In this document: one piece after another, positions 16,236 through 25,641 of the stretch | How the letters are laid out: each line of letters begins with the position of its first letter | Position numbering within the stretch: position 1 is the first letter of the stretch | DNA from: F1-120-MAGs118 sp013360535 | GTDB lineage: Bacteria; Planctomycetota; UBA1135; GCA-002686595 | NCBI GenBank assembly: GCA_026647215.1 | Contig: JAPKHC010000012.1 | Location: forward strand, 28,446 to 92,445 | DNA length: 64,000 nucleotides | Direction: 5' to 3' | Made by a program: the position numbers and the translations under genes | The notes under the pieces: model-generated | The model's database searches: none | Told to the model about the DNA's origin: nothing | What the model saw: the letters and a program-made list of their open reading frames with translations, nothing else

Positions 16236-17273
16236 TCAGGGCAGGACCGCGAACTCGATGCCGCCGGAGAGCCCCGCCCGGAACGGGTCGGCTGGATCGC
16301 GGTACCAGAACTGGCCGTTGATGCGCTGGCCCGCGGAGAGCATCGGGTCGAAGCCTCCCCGGAGCCAGGCGTTGAAGTCGATCGCCAGCGTGCCCGAACA
16401 GTCCTCCGGCTGCGGATTGCCGTTGCTGTTCGTGGGCGGCATGCGCTTGACGGGCGAGCGCACGCACAGCGTGCCCCCGAGGAACGGGGCCGCGTTCGGA
16501 CCGCCGGCGCCGTAGAAGAACACGCCGTTCTTCTGGTTGAGGACCTGGCTCGCCGTGATCGTGAACGCGTCGTTCGAGGTGAGGTCGGGGGCGCCGCTCG
16601 TGGTGATGGCCGCGACGCAGCCCAGCGAGTTGGGCTTGGCGATGCAGTAGGTCGACGTCGGAGCCATGTCCACGATCGTCAGGTCGTCGACGAAGTAGCC
16701 AGCGCCATCGTTCGCGATCGCGTCGCCGCGGAAATTGAACTCGACCCGGATGTTCCCCCAGCTCGCGTCCAGCGGGACGACGTGTTCGTGCCAGCCGTTC
16801 AAGCTGCAGGGCGAGAGCAGCAGCGGAGCGCCGACGCAGTTCGAGCAGGTCAGGCAGGTGGACAGCCGGACGATCGAGCCTTCGCGGATCCGCAGCGTCA
16901 GCTGCTCGTGGACGTCGCAGCTGACCTCGCTCAGGCGCCGGTTGCACCAGAACACGAGCGTCGGCACGCCGCTCGCCCCGCCGATCGCGATGACCGGCGA
17001 GAACGCGCTCTTCCCCGCCGACAGCGCGTTGCCCGCGTAGTCGACGTCGTTGTTGTAGTTCAGGCTGCTCGGTTCGCTGCGCCACGGCCCGAAGGGCGCG
17101 GTGCCCGGGCGGTTGTCCACCTTCCATTCGGTCCCCAGGCCGTTGGGCGCGTCGAACGTCCACCCCGAGTCGTCGTCGAATCGGGTCTCGTAGAGCACCT
17201 GCGCCGCGGCGAGCGGGACCAGGGCGAGCAACGCGACGGCGCGGGGAAGCAGGCGGGTGAGGAGCTGGAACAT
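16236..17273 (-). CDS. Secreted protein with YC..GC C-terminal module
   Basis: I do not recognise a function. The 345-residue product has a signal peptide ending LALVPLAAAQ. Residues about 28-205 look like a beta-sandwich (FDDDSGWTFDAPNGLGTEWK, and FNFRGDAIANDGAGYFVDDL, as in carbohydrate-binding or lamin-like modules), with a Cys-rich loop STCLTCSNCVG. From residue about 208 comes the module shared with three other proteins here: TYCIAKPNSLGCVAAI, FTITASQVLNQKNGVFFYG, FLGGTLCV, DFNAW, FWYRDPADPF and the terminal IEFAVLP. The gene is convergent with the feoB remnant and divergent from the methyltransferase gene. Confidence 0.6.
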   Translation of the reverse strand: MFQLLTRLLPRAVALLALVPLAAAQVLYETRFDDDSGWTFDAPNGLGTEWKVDNRPGTAPFGPWRSEPSSLNYNNDVDYAGNALSAGKSAFSPVIAIGGASGVPTLVFWCNRRLSEVSCDVHEQLTLRIREGSIVRLSTCLTCSNCVGAPLLLSPCSLNGWHEHVVPLDASWGNIRVEFNFRGDAIANDGAGYFVDDLTIVDMAPTSTYCIAKPNSLGCVAAITTSGAPDLTSNDAFTITASQVLNQKNGVFFYGAGGPNAAPFLGGTLCVRSPVKRMPPTNSNGNPQPEDCSGTLAIDFNAWLRGGFDPMLSAGQRINGQFWYRDPADPFRAGLSGGIEFAVLP

Positions 17274-17567
17274 GGCGAGGTCCTGGAAGCGCGACCGAAG
17301 AGAAGCTCCATGCGGAGAGCCTCCGCGCTGAACGTGCCTCGAACTCGGAACCGAGCCTCACCGCAGGGGCTCCAGCTGTCAAGCGGCGCAGGCGGCGGGC
17401 GTGCTCTGGATCCCGCCGGACCTGCAAAGACCCGTCGCGCCCCGCGGGAGAATCCGGCCGAACTTCCAGTCGCCCTCGGTGCCCTCGGGGTCGCGAGTCG
17501 ACCGGCCCGCAAGAGTCCAGTTTGTGGCGTTGCGCTCGCGCGCGGGCTCGCGTCCAATCGGGGCACC

Positions 17568-18107
17568 ATGGCAACGAACCTCGCTCGCGCCGTGACGCTC
17601 AGGCCGCTGTGGCTAGCGTCGATTCCGACTCCGCTCGGTCGCATGGAAGCCGCGGCGTGCGACGAAGGCGTGTGCGAGCTCGCGTTTCCGCGGCCGCAAT
17701 CGCGCGAGAAGGAACTGGCGAGCTTGTGCGAGCTGCTCGACGCGGAGGTCGTGAGAGGCTCGCATCCGCACCTCGAGCGGCTCGAGGACGAGCTCACGCG
17801 CTATTTCGAGGGCAAGCTCAAGCGCTTCCGCGTGCCGCTGCACGCGCCGGGCACGCCGTTCGACGAGCTGGCGTGGAAGGCGCTGCTGCAGATTCCGTGG
17901 GGCGAGACGCGCTCCTACGGCCAGCAGGCGGCGCTGATGGGACGTCCGTCGGCCTCACGCGCGGTCGGCGCCGCCAACGGACGCAACCGCATCGCGATCG
18001 TGATTCCTTGCCACCGCGTGATCGGTTCGACGGGCAAGCTCGTCGGGTACGCCGCCGGCGTCGAGCGCAAGCGCTTCCTGCTCGAGCTCGAGCGCCGCGA
18101 CGTCTGA
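17568..18107 (+). CDS. ogt: Methylated-DNA--protein-cysteine S-methyltransferase
   Basis: This suicide enzyme removes O6-alkyl groups from guanine onto its own cysteine. The 179-residue product has the active-site motif IPCHRV with Cys148, the preceding NGRNRIAIV, the helix-turn-helix segment TRSYGQQAALMGRPSASRAV and the closing KLVGYAAGVERKRFLLELER. The ATG at 17568 (MATNLARAV) gives normal family length. It is 4 bp from the convergent HDOD gene. Confidence 0.93.
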   Translation: MATNLARAVTLRPLWLASIPTPLGRMEAAACDEGVCELAFPRPQSREKELASLCELLDAEVVRGSHPHLERLEDELTRYFEGKLKRFRVPLHAPGTPFDELAWKALLQIPWGETRSYGQQAALMGRPSASRAVGAANGRNRIAIVIPCHRVIGSTGKLVGYAAGVERKRFLLELERRDV

Positions 18108-18111
18108 TCGT

Positions 18112-18963
18112 TCAGGCGATCTCGAGGATGCTCTTCGCCTTCGCGAGCTCGTCGCGGAGCGGCTCCTCGAGCGCGAGGAAGCCGTCGCGATCGAGCCCCA
18201 AGCGCGCGAGCGCGACGTCGTGCATGCGGTACTGCGGGAGCGCGCCGGCGATCTCGCCGAAGTGGAACGTGTGCGTCGCCATCTCGGCCACGTGGCACAG
18301 GGACGCGAGGTCGGGATCGATGTAGGCGGCTTCCGGATTGTGGTGCGTGCGGATCGCGTCGATCAGCACGTCGGGGAAGTCCCACTTGCGCGCGAGGCGC
18401 GCTCCGATCTCGGCGTGGTTCATGCCGTAGACCTGCTTCTCGGCCTCGATCAGCTCGAGCCCGCTGTCGAGCGCGCGCTGCAGTTCCTCACGGCGTTCCG
18501 GCACGAAGCGCATCAGCACGACGTGACCGATGTTCTCGAGCAGGCCCGCGGTGTAGGCGCGGTTGCGTTCGGAGCGGTGCGTGCGCGCCGAGAGCGAGCT
18601 CGCGCCGAAGGCCGTCGCGATCGACTGCTCCCACAGGCGCAGCGCGGCCTCGGGATCCGAATAGCCGTAGTCGCGCAGGTAACGGCCCGTGCACGAGGTC
18701 AGCACGAGGTTGACGAGCGTCTGCACACCGAGCAGGTTGCCGGCTTCCGGCAGCGACGCGATCTCGCGCTGGAAGCCGTACAACGCGCTGTTGCACAGCT
18801 TGAGCACCTTGGCGGTGACGCCCGGGTCGGTCTGGATCAGGTCGACGAGGTCGCGCGGGACCACGTCTTCGCGCCCGGAGAGTTGCATCACCCGCGTGGC
18901 GACTTGCGGCAGCGGCTCGATGCTCTTGATGTCTTCGAGAAGGTCGGCGAGTACGGTCGGCAT
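18112..18963 (-). CDS. HDOD domain protein
   Basis: HDOD proteins are catalytically dead HD-type helical domains used in signalling. The 283-residue product opens LEDIKSIEPLPQVATRVMQL, then DLVDLIQTDPGVTAKVLKLC and NSALYGFQREIASLPEAGNL, the standard HDOD order. AGLLENIGHVVL, in place of the HD pair, is typical. No output domain is attached. The ATG at 18963 (MPTVLADLLED) is chosen because it begins the domain directly. It follows the DsbD-like gene on the same strand. Confidence 0.85.
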   Translation of the reverse strand: MPTVLADLLEDIKSIEPLPQVATRVMQLSGREDVVPRDLVDLIQTDPGVTAKVLKLCNSALYGFQREIASLPEAGNLLGVQTLVNLVLTSCTGRYLRDYGYSDPEAALRLWEQSIATAFGASSLSARTHRSERNRAYTAGLLENIGHVVLMRFVPERREELQRALDSGLELIEAEKQVYGMNHAEIGARLARKWDFPDVLIDAIRTHHNPEAAYIDPDLASLCHVAEMATHTFHFGEIAGALPQYRMHDVALARLGLDRDGFLALEEPLRDELAKAKSILEIA

Positions 18964-19084
18964 GGCGATGGTGGGCCGCGTGAAAGCGCGGGTCCAGCGC
19001 AGGTTTCGACCACCATGCAGCGGCACCTGAACGTTTTTGCAGCACCCCCGTCCCGTGGCGTACGGAAGGCCGTTCCAGGTGGCC

Positions 19085-21520
19085 TCAGTCGAGCGCGCGG
19101 TTCAGGAACTCTGCGAACTTCGTCCCATCCCCGACGGGCGGGGCGTCCGGGCCCTCGAAGCGGCCGAGGATCTTGCCCGAGTCGGGCTCGAGGATCAGGT
19201 AGTAGGGCGTCGCACGCGCGCCCGCGAGCTCATCCTGCAGCTTGGTCGTGCGCTCGATGATCTCGGGGTGGGCGAAGTCGTCGATGTGCAGGCGCGCCTC
19301 GACGAATTTCGGCTTGAGGATCCCGCCAACTGCGGGACGACGGAACACATCCAGTTCCATCGCACGGCAGCTCACTCACAAGTGGCCCGTGAAGTTCACC
19401 AGCACGAGCTTCTTCTGCTCCTTGGCGACCACCTTCGCGCGCTCGAGGTCGTCGAGCACGATCTCGTGGTCCTTCTTCGCTGCCTGCGCGACGTCGCCGC
19501 CACCGGTCTCGAAGCCCGCGACGCGCGGCGCCGAGTACGGCGGCGCGATCGAGGTCATCACGACGTCGAGCTTGTTGCCGAGCGCACCGAAGCCGCAGTA
19601 GATCGCGAAGCACAGGAACGCCATGCCGGAGAGCAGGCGCCCGCCGCCGATCTCGCCCGACTCGCCGTGGTAGCGGATCAGGCCGAACAGGTAGATCGCC
19701 GCGACGAGGAACACCGCGAACCACGCCGCGAGGAACAGCTCGCGCGGCAGGACCTGCCAGTGGTAGGCGAGGTCGGCGTTCGAGAAGAACTTGAGCGCTG
19801 CGGCGAACTCGACGAAGCCGAGCGTCACCTTGAGCGTGTTCATCCATTCACCCGCGCGCGGGATCGACGCCAGCGAGCCCGGCACCATCGAGAGCGCGAC
19901 GAACGGGATCGCCATCGTGAGCCCGAACGTGCCCATGCCGAGCACGATGCGCTCCCAGTTGCCGCTCGACGCGCCCACCGACAGCAGGCTGCCGACGAAC
20001 GGCGCCGTGCACGTGAACGACGTGATGACCAGCGTCGCTCCCATGAAGAACACGCCGAGGTAACCGCCGGTCGAGCGCGCCTGCCCCGCCATGTTCATCA
20101 GGAACTGCGGCGGCTCGAGGTTGAAGAGCCCGAGCAGCGACAGCGCGAACACGACGAAGAAGGCGCCGATCGCGAGGTTGGTGATCGGGTGCGTCGCGAA
20201 CTGGATGATCGGCGCGCCGACCAGCACGCCGATCAGGATGAACATCAGCACGATGCCGAGGCCGTACAGCAGGCTCAGCGTCAGCCGCTTGCCCTTCGAC
20301 TGCGACGACTGCTTCGTGAAGAACGAGATCGTGATCGGGATCATCGGGTACGTGCACGGCATCAGGAGCGAGAACACGCCCCAGAACACCGCCAGCCCGA
20401 GGAATTCCAGCAGTCCCGACTCCGGCTTCGGCGCGTCGTCGGCCGGCGTGTCGGTCGACGTCGCGTGAGCGCCGCTCGCCGCTCCGCTCGCGCTCGCGCC
20501 CTCCGCCGGGAATTTCGCGAATAGCGTGTCCGGCCCCGCCCCGAGCGTCGCGACCTTCGCACGGAACTGCACGCAGTACTTCGGGTCGCAGGTCTGGCCC
20601 GTGACCTCGACGTGCGCCTTGGCGAGGTCCGCACCGGACCCGAGCTTGCCGCGCGCGTACAGCACGATCGTTCCCTCGTGCTGCCACACCCACGTCGGCT
20701 CGCCGTTCGCGCCGTAGTCCTGCGGCGCCTTGTGCGGCTCCGGCCACGTCACTTCGCCCCACTCGACGCCCGCGCCGCCAAGCTCGATCGACGTCGGCAT
20801 CGCGAGCGCGTCCTCGGGCCCGAGCTCCTTGTGGAACAGGTGCCACGTGTCGTCGATCTCGATGCGGATCGCCGCGCGCGCCTCGCCGTCGACGGCGCGC
20901 GTGAAGAGCTCGACCCGCGCGTGCGCCTCGGGATCCTCGAAGCCCTCGAACTCGTCCTCTTCCGCCTCCGCCGCAGCTTCGTCGACCGAGGTCGCACCCG
21001 GCCCGGCGAGATCCGCCGGGAAGTCCGCGAACAGCGTGTCCGCGCCCGCGCCCTGCGTCTTCGCGTCGCCCTTGTAGATGATGCACGTGCCGCCGGTCTC
21101 GCAGGTCTGGCCCTCGAGCGCGACCGCCGCGGTCGACCCGTCCGCGCCCTCCGCGAGCTTCCCGCGCGCGTACACGAGCACGGTGCCGTGGTGGATGTTG
21201 ACCTTGACCGGCGTGCCGAAGTTCTGCTCCTCGTGCTCCGGCGCCGGCCAGCGCGCGGCGCCCCACTCGATGCCCTCGCCCGACAGCGTCAGCACGCTCG
21301 GCCGCCCGACCGCATCGGGGCTGCCGAGGTCGGTGTGGTAGAGGTGCCAGTTGGCCGTGACCTTGATGCGCACGACCGCGCGCACCTCGCCACCTTCGGC
21401 GCGCGTGAAGAGCTCGAGCTTGGCCTTGGGCGCCTGGGCGCCGAACTGGGCCGGGCTCGCCGCCGCCGCCGGGGCGAACAGCGCGAGGAGCCACAGGCAG
21501 GCGATCTGGAGGAAGTGCAT
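19085..21520 (-). CDS. DsbD-like thiol:disulfide interchange protein, probable selenoprotein (TGA read through)
   Basis: DsbD-type proteins carry electrons from cytosolic thioredoxin across the membrane. The 811-residue product has a signal peptide (MHFLQIACLWLLALFAPAAA). Two tandem N-terminal DsbD-alpha-like domains follow, with Cys pairs GQTCETGGTC and GQTCDPKYC. The membrane domain (about 370-640) has the redox cysteines of LLMPCTYPMIPITISFF and TSFTCTAPFVGSLL. The C-terminal thioredoxin domain reads KLVLVNFTGHL, then TGA, then VSCRAMELDVF. The TGA (19376-19378) is in frame and stands exactly at the first Cys of the CxxC, giving U-V-S-C. The frame then runs intact for 96 more codons to a normal stop. 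Ordinary gene callers would split it in two. The reading as selenocysteine is an inference from position, the intact frame and the hairpin after the TGA. Confidence 0.82.
19337..19378 (-). promoter_or_regulatory. Candidate bacterial SECIS element after the in-frame TGA
   Basis: Twelve bases after the TGA the mRNA can form a 10-bp stem, GCGAUGGAAC with GUUCCGUCGU (two G-U wobbles), closing a 7-base loop UGGAUGU. The loop begins 22 bases after the UGA and has a G as its second base. Both features fit the known bacterial SECIS pattern recognised by SelB (loop 16-37 bases downstream, G among the first two loop bases). Confidence 0.65.
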
Positions 21521-21704
21521 CGTCGAGAGGTCTCCGCGGGAGCGGGGCGGCTTACGGGAGCAGGGCCAGCGGACCCGGCCCAATTCCGGATTCCAGCGTG
21601 GATCTTACGCACGCCTCCGCAGGGCCCGGCCCGACAAGGGGGCCGAGTATCATGCCGCCGCGGCGCTCCCGCCGCACCCTCTCCGGACGCCCAAGGAGCT
21701 CCCG

Positions 21705-22328
21705 ATGCACTCCACCGCCCTCGCCGCCCTCGCGGCCCTCGCGCTGCTCCCGCTGGTCGTTCCGCAGGCACCGCCTGCCCAGGCTCCCGCCGGGCAGAAG
21801 CCGGCCCCCGCCGAGCCGAAGCTCCCCACGCGCACCAAGCGCGTCTCCGAGTCCGAGCGCATCCGCGCCGAGGTCCTCGGCGTGTGGCAGCTTGACCGCA
21901 CCGAGCTCGCCGGCCGCAGCTACGTCGGCGGCGACTGCGGCGGCTACCTGACCGTGGTGCCCGAGTACGCGACGCTGGTGGCCCGCCTCGCCGAGCCGAT
22001 CCAGGGCCGCCCCAACCTCGAGGATCAGGGCTTCACCGCCGGCACCTACCGTTGGAGCTACGACGACTCGCGCCTGCAGTTCACGCTCCAGACGCTCCTG
22101 CACGGCAGCGACTTCGACGACCCCGACGGACTCGTCGTCTACGAGGCCCCCGGCTCGCGCCGCGACTACGAGATCATCGTCGCCGGCAACGACCTGACCC
22201 TGACGCGCGCCGGCGGCCAGACGCGCATGTTCTTCCGCCGCCTGACGCGCGGCATCCCGCCCGCGCCGAAGGACGACGCCGCGCCCGCGACCGGCACGCC
22301 CGGCTCGACTCCGCCCGTGAAGAAGTAG
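21705..22328 (+). CDS. Hypothetical secreted protein
   Basis: No family recognised. The 207-residue product starts with a signal peptide (MHSTALAALAALALLPLVVP) and a Pro/Ala-rich linker. A compact domain of about 140 residues follows, beginning with ERIRAEVLGVWQLDRTELAG and containing YRWSYDDSRLQFTLQTLLHG and LTLTRAGGQTRMFFRRL. The VxGxWxL opening and the later beta strands resemble lipocalin-like 'lipid-binding' folds, but this is only a visual impression. A Pro/Lys-rich tail ends it. An AAGGAG lies 7 bases before the ATG. It is divergent from the DsbD-like gene. Confidence 0.6.
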   Translation: MHSTALAALAALALLPLVVPQAPPAQAPAGQKPAPAEPKLPTRTKRVSESERIRAEVLGVWQLDRTELAGRSYVGGDCGGYLTVVPEYATLVARLAEPIQGRPNLEDQGFTAGTYRWSYDDSRLQFTLQTLLHGSDFDDPDGLVVYEAPGSRRDYEIIVAGNDLTLTRAGGQTRMFFRRLTRGIPPAPKDDAAPATGTPGSTPPVKK

Positions 22329-22414
22329 CGCTCGACTTGCATCGCGACGCCCGCGCGCGGCGTGCGAAATGCGACGAATGCACGCGAGCGGCGCGGACGT
22401 AAGAATCTCCGCCC

Positions 22415-23716
22415 ATGCATCGCAATCCGAATGAGTGGAAGAAGGCCGCCACGTCGGCCGAAGAGGTGGTCTCGCACATCCGCAGCGGGATGAACGTGTT
22501 CCTGCACGGAGGCTGCGCGACGCCGGCGGCGCTCGTCGACGCGCTCGCCCGGCGCAAGGACATCGAAGGCGTCCGGCTCTTCCACCTGCACACCGAAGGC
22601 ACTTCGAACTTCGCTGGGCCCGAGCAGGCGCCGCACGTGCGTTCGGTGTCGCTGTTCGCCGGAGCGATGGTGCGGCGCGCGATCGAAGAAGGCCACGCCG
22701 ACTACGTGCCCGTGTTCCTGTCGGACATCCCCGACCTGTTCGAGTCCGGCGGCATCCGGCTCGACGCCGCGCTGCTGCAGGTCTCGCCGCCCAACGCGCA
22801 CGGCCACTGCACGCTCGGCACCTCGATCGACGTCGCCAAGGCCGCCGCCGACGCGGCGCCGATGCTCCTGTGCGAGATCAACGAGCGCATGCCGCGCACG
22901 CACGGCAATTCCGTCGTGCCCTACTCGCGCATCGCGGCCCACCTGCACTCCAACCGCCCGCTCTACCAGCACCACCCCGCGCCGGAGACCGAGGTCGAAG
23001 GGCGCATCGGCGAGATCATCGCCGACCTCGTCGAGGACCGCTCGTGCCTGCAGATGGGCATCGGCGCGATCCCCGACGCCGTGCTGACGCGCCTCAAGGG
23101 CAAGCGCGACCTCGGCGTGCACACCGAGATGTTCTCCGACCGTTTCGTCGAGCTCTTCGAGAGCGGCGCCGTCACCAACCGCTACAAGGAAGTCGGCCCC
23201 AGCCGCACGATCACGAGCTTCGTCATCGGCACCCAGAAGGTGTTCGACTTCGTCGACGACAACCCGCTGGTCGAGTTCCACCCCTCCGACCGCACCAACG
23301 ACACCTCGGTGATCCGCAAGAACGAGCGCGTCGTCGCCATCAACTCCGCCCTGCAGGTCGACCTCACGGGCCAGGTCTGCGCCGACTCGCTCGGCCACCG
23401 CATCTACTCCGGCATCGGCGGCCAGATGGACTTCATGCGCGGCGCCGCGCTCTCCAAGGGCGGCAAGCCGATCCTCGCCTTCTCCTCCACCGCCGCCAAC
23501 GGCCGCGTCTCGCGCATCACGCACGAGCTCAACCCCGGTGCCGGCGTCGTCACCACCCGCGGCCACGTGCACTGGATCGTCACCGAATACGGCGCCGTCA
23601 ACCTGCACGGCCGCTCCCTGCGCGAGCGCGGCGAGGCCCTGATCTCCATCGCCCACCCCGACTTCCGCCCTGAGCTGCGCCGCCAGCTCCACGCGATCCG
23701 TCACTTCACCTTCTGA
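22415..23716 (+). CDS. Acetyl-CoA hydrolase / 4-hydroxybutyrate CoA-transferase family protein
   Basis: Members transfer CoA between acyl groups through a glutamyl-CoA intermediate. The 433-residue product has the N-terminal glycine loop VFLHGGCATPAALVDALARR, DAALLQVSPPNAHGHCTLGT, and LQMGIGAIPDAVL. The catalytic glutamate lies in LGVHTEMFSDRF (Glu238), and the CoA-binding loop is YSGIGGQMDFMRGA. Length and motif order match the butyryl/4-hydroxybutyrate CoA-transferase group better than succinyl-CoA:acetate types, but the acyl substrate cannot be fixed. It stands alone and ends 15 bp from the convergent next gene. Confidence 0.9.
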   Translation: MHRNPNEWKKAATSAEEVVSHIRSGMNVFLHGGCATPAALVDALARRKDIEGVRLFHLHTEGTSNFAGPEQAPHVRSVSLFAGAMVRRAIEEGHADYVPVFLSDIPDLFESGGIRLDAALLQVSPPNAHGHCTLGTSIDVAKAAADAAPMLLCEINERMPRTHGNSVVPYSRIAAHLHSNRPLYQHHPAPETEVEGRIGEIIADLVEDRSCLQMGIGAIPDAVLTRLKGKRDLGVHTEMFSDRFVELFESGAVTNRYKEVGPSRTITSFVIGTQKVFDFVDDNPLVEFHPSDRTNDTSVIRKNERVVAINSALQVDLTGQVCADSLGHRIYSGIGGQMDFMRGAALSKGGKPILAFSSTAANGRVSRITHELNPGAGVVTTRGHVHWIVTEYGAVNLHGRSLRERGEALISIAHPDFRPELRRQLHAIRHFTF

Positions 23717-23731
23717 GCGCGCCTCACGGCA

Positions 23732-25480
23732 TCACGGCAGCACCACGAAGCGGATGGCGTTGGTGAGGCCGACGTTGGAGGGCCACATGCTCCAGGGGTC
23801 GCGGCTGTAGTACTGCGCGTAGACCACGTCACCGGGAGCGAGGCCCATCGACGTCACGTAGGCCGGATCGAACCAGAACGAGTAGGAACCCTTGCAGTTG
23901 TTGGCCGCGCTCGTCCCGCCCGAATCCTGCGCCGGCGTCCGCCGCCGCGGCGTGCCGATGCACATGGTTCCGCCATCAAACGGAGCCGCCTGCGCGCTCC
24001 GCGCCCAGATCAGGAACCCCGTCTTGTGGCTGCGCACGTTCTCTGCGATCAGCGCAAACCGCTGCCCCGCGCTCATCGAAGGCGCCCCACCCACCGTCAT
24101 GCGCGGCACGCACCCGAGCGTGTTCGCCTTTGCTGTGCAGTAGTCGCTGACGGCGTTTGTGCGCATCGCGGGATCGTGCAGCACGACCGTGAACGGCGTT
24201 TGCGGCCCCGACGGCTCCCCGACGATCGCGCTCGCTGCCGCCATGAACATCACGCGCCCGTCGTTGGTCACACCGTGATGGGGGCCTCCAATGGAATTCC
24301 ACGCAAACGCAAGCCTGGAGAGGTTGGAACCGCCCCACCCTCGACTGACGAGATCAATTTCGAACGAGCCGATTCGTTGCACGAACAGATCAACCTCCCC
24401 GTCGAGATCGTCTGGGGCCAGGAGATCGATGTCTGTGAGCAAGGAGACGAACTCAGCGTTCTGAGAGATCACCGGCTGGGGAATTGTCCCGCCACCGATC
24501 TGCGAGCCGTTTGACATCAATCCCAAAGTTGATGTCGTTCCGCTGGACAGATCCCGCATGTAGGCACCGGGCCCTGCCCCCGTCACCAGATCATCCGCGA
24601 TCGCCTGGAACGCCACCCAACGACCGTCGCCCGAGATGGAAGGCGACGAGCTCAGCCCCGAGGAGTTTCCTCCGCTTGTGGTGTCACTGACGCGTTGTGT
24701 CGCGCCCGTGAACCAGTCGTGCACAAAGACGTCGAGTCCGGCCTGGTCGTTCGGAACGAGATCCGTCATCCACGTCTCGAATGCGATGAACCGGCCGTCC
24801 TCCGAAATGTCCAGCATGGGGCGTGTCGCGCAGAGCGGGCCCGGCGAGAAGCACGTCGGCACGCCCTGTTCACCGTTCGACCCGATGCTCACGCGCAGGG
24901 TCAGCCCGCTGGCGAGGTGGTGCACAAAGAAATCGAGCTCGCCATTCGTGTCCCCGGGCACCAGATCGGCAGCGTAACTGCTGAAAGCCAGTGTGGATCC
25001 GTCGCGCGAGATCGTGGCGCTGTTCGCATAACCGATGCTCGGATTCCCGTTCGCGTCAACGTTCGCTCGCATCAGCGCACCGGTCGCCCGTGTCCACACG
25101 AAGACGTCCGTATTCTGGTTGGTGTCATTCGCAACGAGTTCCCCGTCCGAACTCAGGAAAGCCACTTTCGAGCCGTCCGCACTCACCGTCGGCATGAACC
25201 CGCCTCGAAGATCTCCCTGAAGGCCGACCGAAACGGGAAACAACTCTCCAGTTTGAAGATCGCGGAGGAACACCCCTACGTCCCACAAGCTGTCCGACGC
25301 GAAAGCCAACCATTTCCCGTCCGGCGAAATCGAGCGCGCATGCGCCACTGTCGCGCTCATCTGGCGTCGGCCTGTCGGATCTGCAGCGACTCGAGACGTG
25401 TGCTGGGCTGAGGCGAAGGAAGAGAGGAGTGCGAGGGAATTCGCGGCCAGCAGAGTGAGACGGGGGAAATGGCGAAGCAT
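23732..25480 (-). CDS. Secreted PD40/TolB-like repeat protein with YC..GC C-terminal module
   Basis: The 582-residue product has a signal peptide (LLAANSLALLSSFASAQ). Six or so beta-propeller repeats of the form S-x-DG-x-x-(V/L)-AF-x-S follow, such as SISPDGKWLAFASDSLWDVG, TVSADGSKVAFLSSDGELVA and SISGDGRWVAFQAIADDLV. Each carries an aspartate-rich turn like that of TolB/PD40 repeats. The last 140 residues are the shared module: YCTAKANTLGCVPRM, FALIAENVRSHKTGFLIWA, FDGGTMCIGTP, NCKGSYSFWFDP, YYSRDPWS and terminal IRFVVLP. By eye its DNA is less GC-rich than its neighbours, which may indicate different ancestry. Its role is unknown. Confidence 0.65.
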   Translation of the reverse strand: MLRHFPRLTLLAANSLALLSSFASAQHTSRVAADPTGRRQMSATVAHARSISPDGKWLAFASDSLWDVGVFLRDLQTGELFPVSVGLQGDLRGGFMPTVSADGSKVAFLSSDGELVANDTNQNTDVFVWTRATGALMRANVDANGNPSIGYANSATISRDGSTLAFSSYAADLVPGDTNGELDFFVHHLASGLTLRVSIGSNGEQGVPTCFSPGPLCATRPMLDISEDGRFIAFETWMTDLVPNDQAGLDVFVHDWFTGATQRVSDTTSGGNSSGLSSSPSISGDGRWVAFQAIADDLVTGAGPGAYMRDLSSGTTSTLGLMSNGSQIGGGTIPQPVISQNAEFVSLLTDIDLLAPDDLDGEVDLFVQRIGSFEIDLVSRGWGGSNLSRLAFAWNSIGGPHHGVTNDGRVMFMAAASAIVGEPSGPQTPFTVVLHDPAMRTNAVSDYCTAKANTLGCVPRMTVGGAPSMSAGQRFALIAENVRSHKTGFLIWARSAQAAPFDGGTMCIGTPRRRTPAQDSGGTSAANNCKGSYSFWFDPAYVTSMGLAPGDVVYAQYYSRDPWSMWPSNVGLTNAIRFVVLP

Positions 25481-25641
25481 GGGGGTGGCGCCCGGGAGGG
25501 AAGGCCGGGGCGGTGGGGGCTCAAACAAGTCGCGTGCCAACGCGGAGGGTGCGAACCGACGGGTCGGGAGGGCCCGGCAAGGGACTTGGGTGCTGGCCGG
25601 CCGAGCGAAACCGCTCACTCACGCTCCCCGGCGCGGGCGGG

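Noticed and set aside
19376..21583. DsbD-like gene as a truncated protein plus a separate 96-residue gene, or as a pseudogene
   Set aside because: The second frame has no ribosome-binding site and begins within the thioredoxin active site. The intact downstream frame and SECIS-like fold make read-through the better reading.
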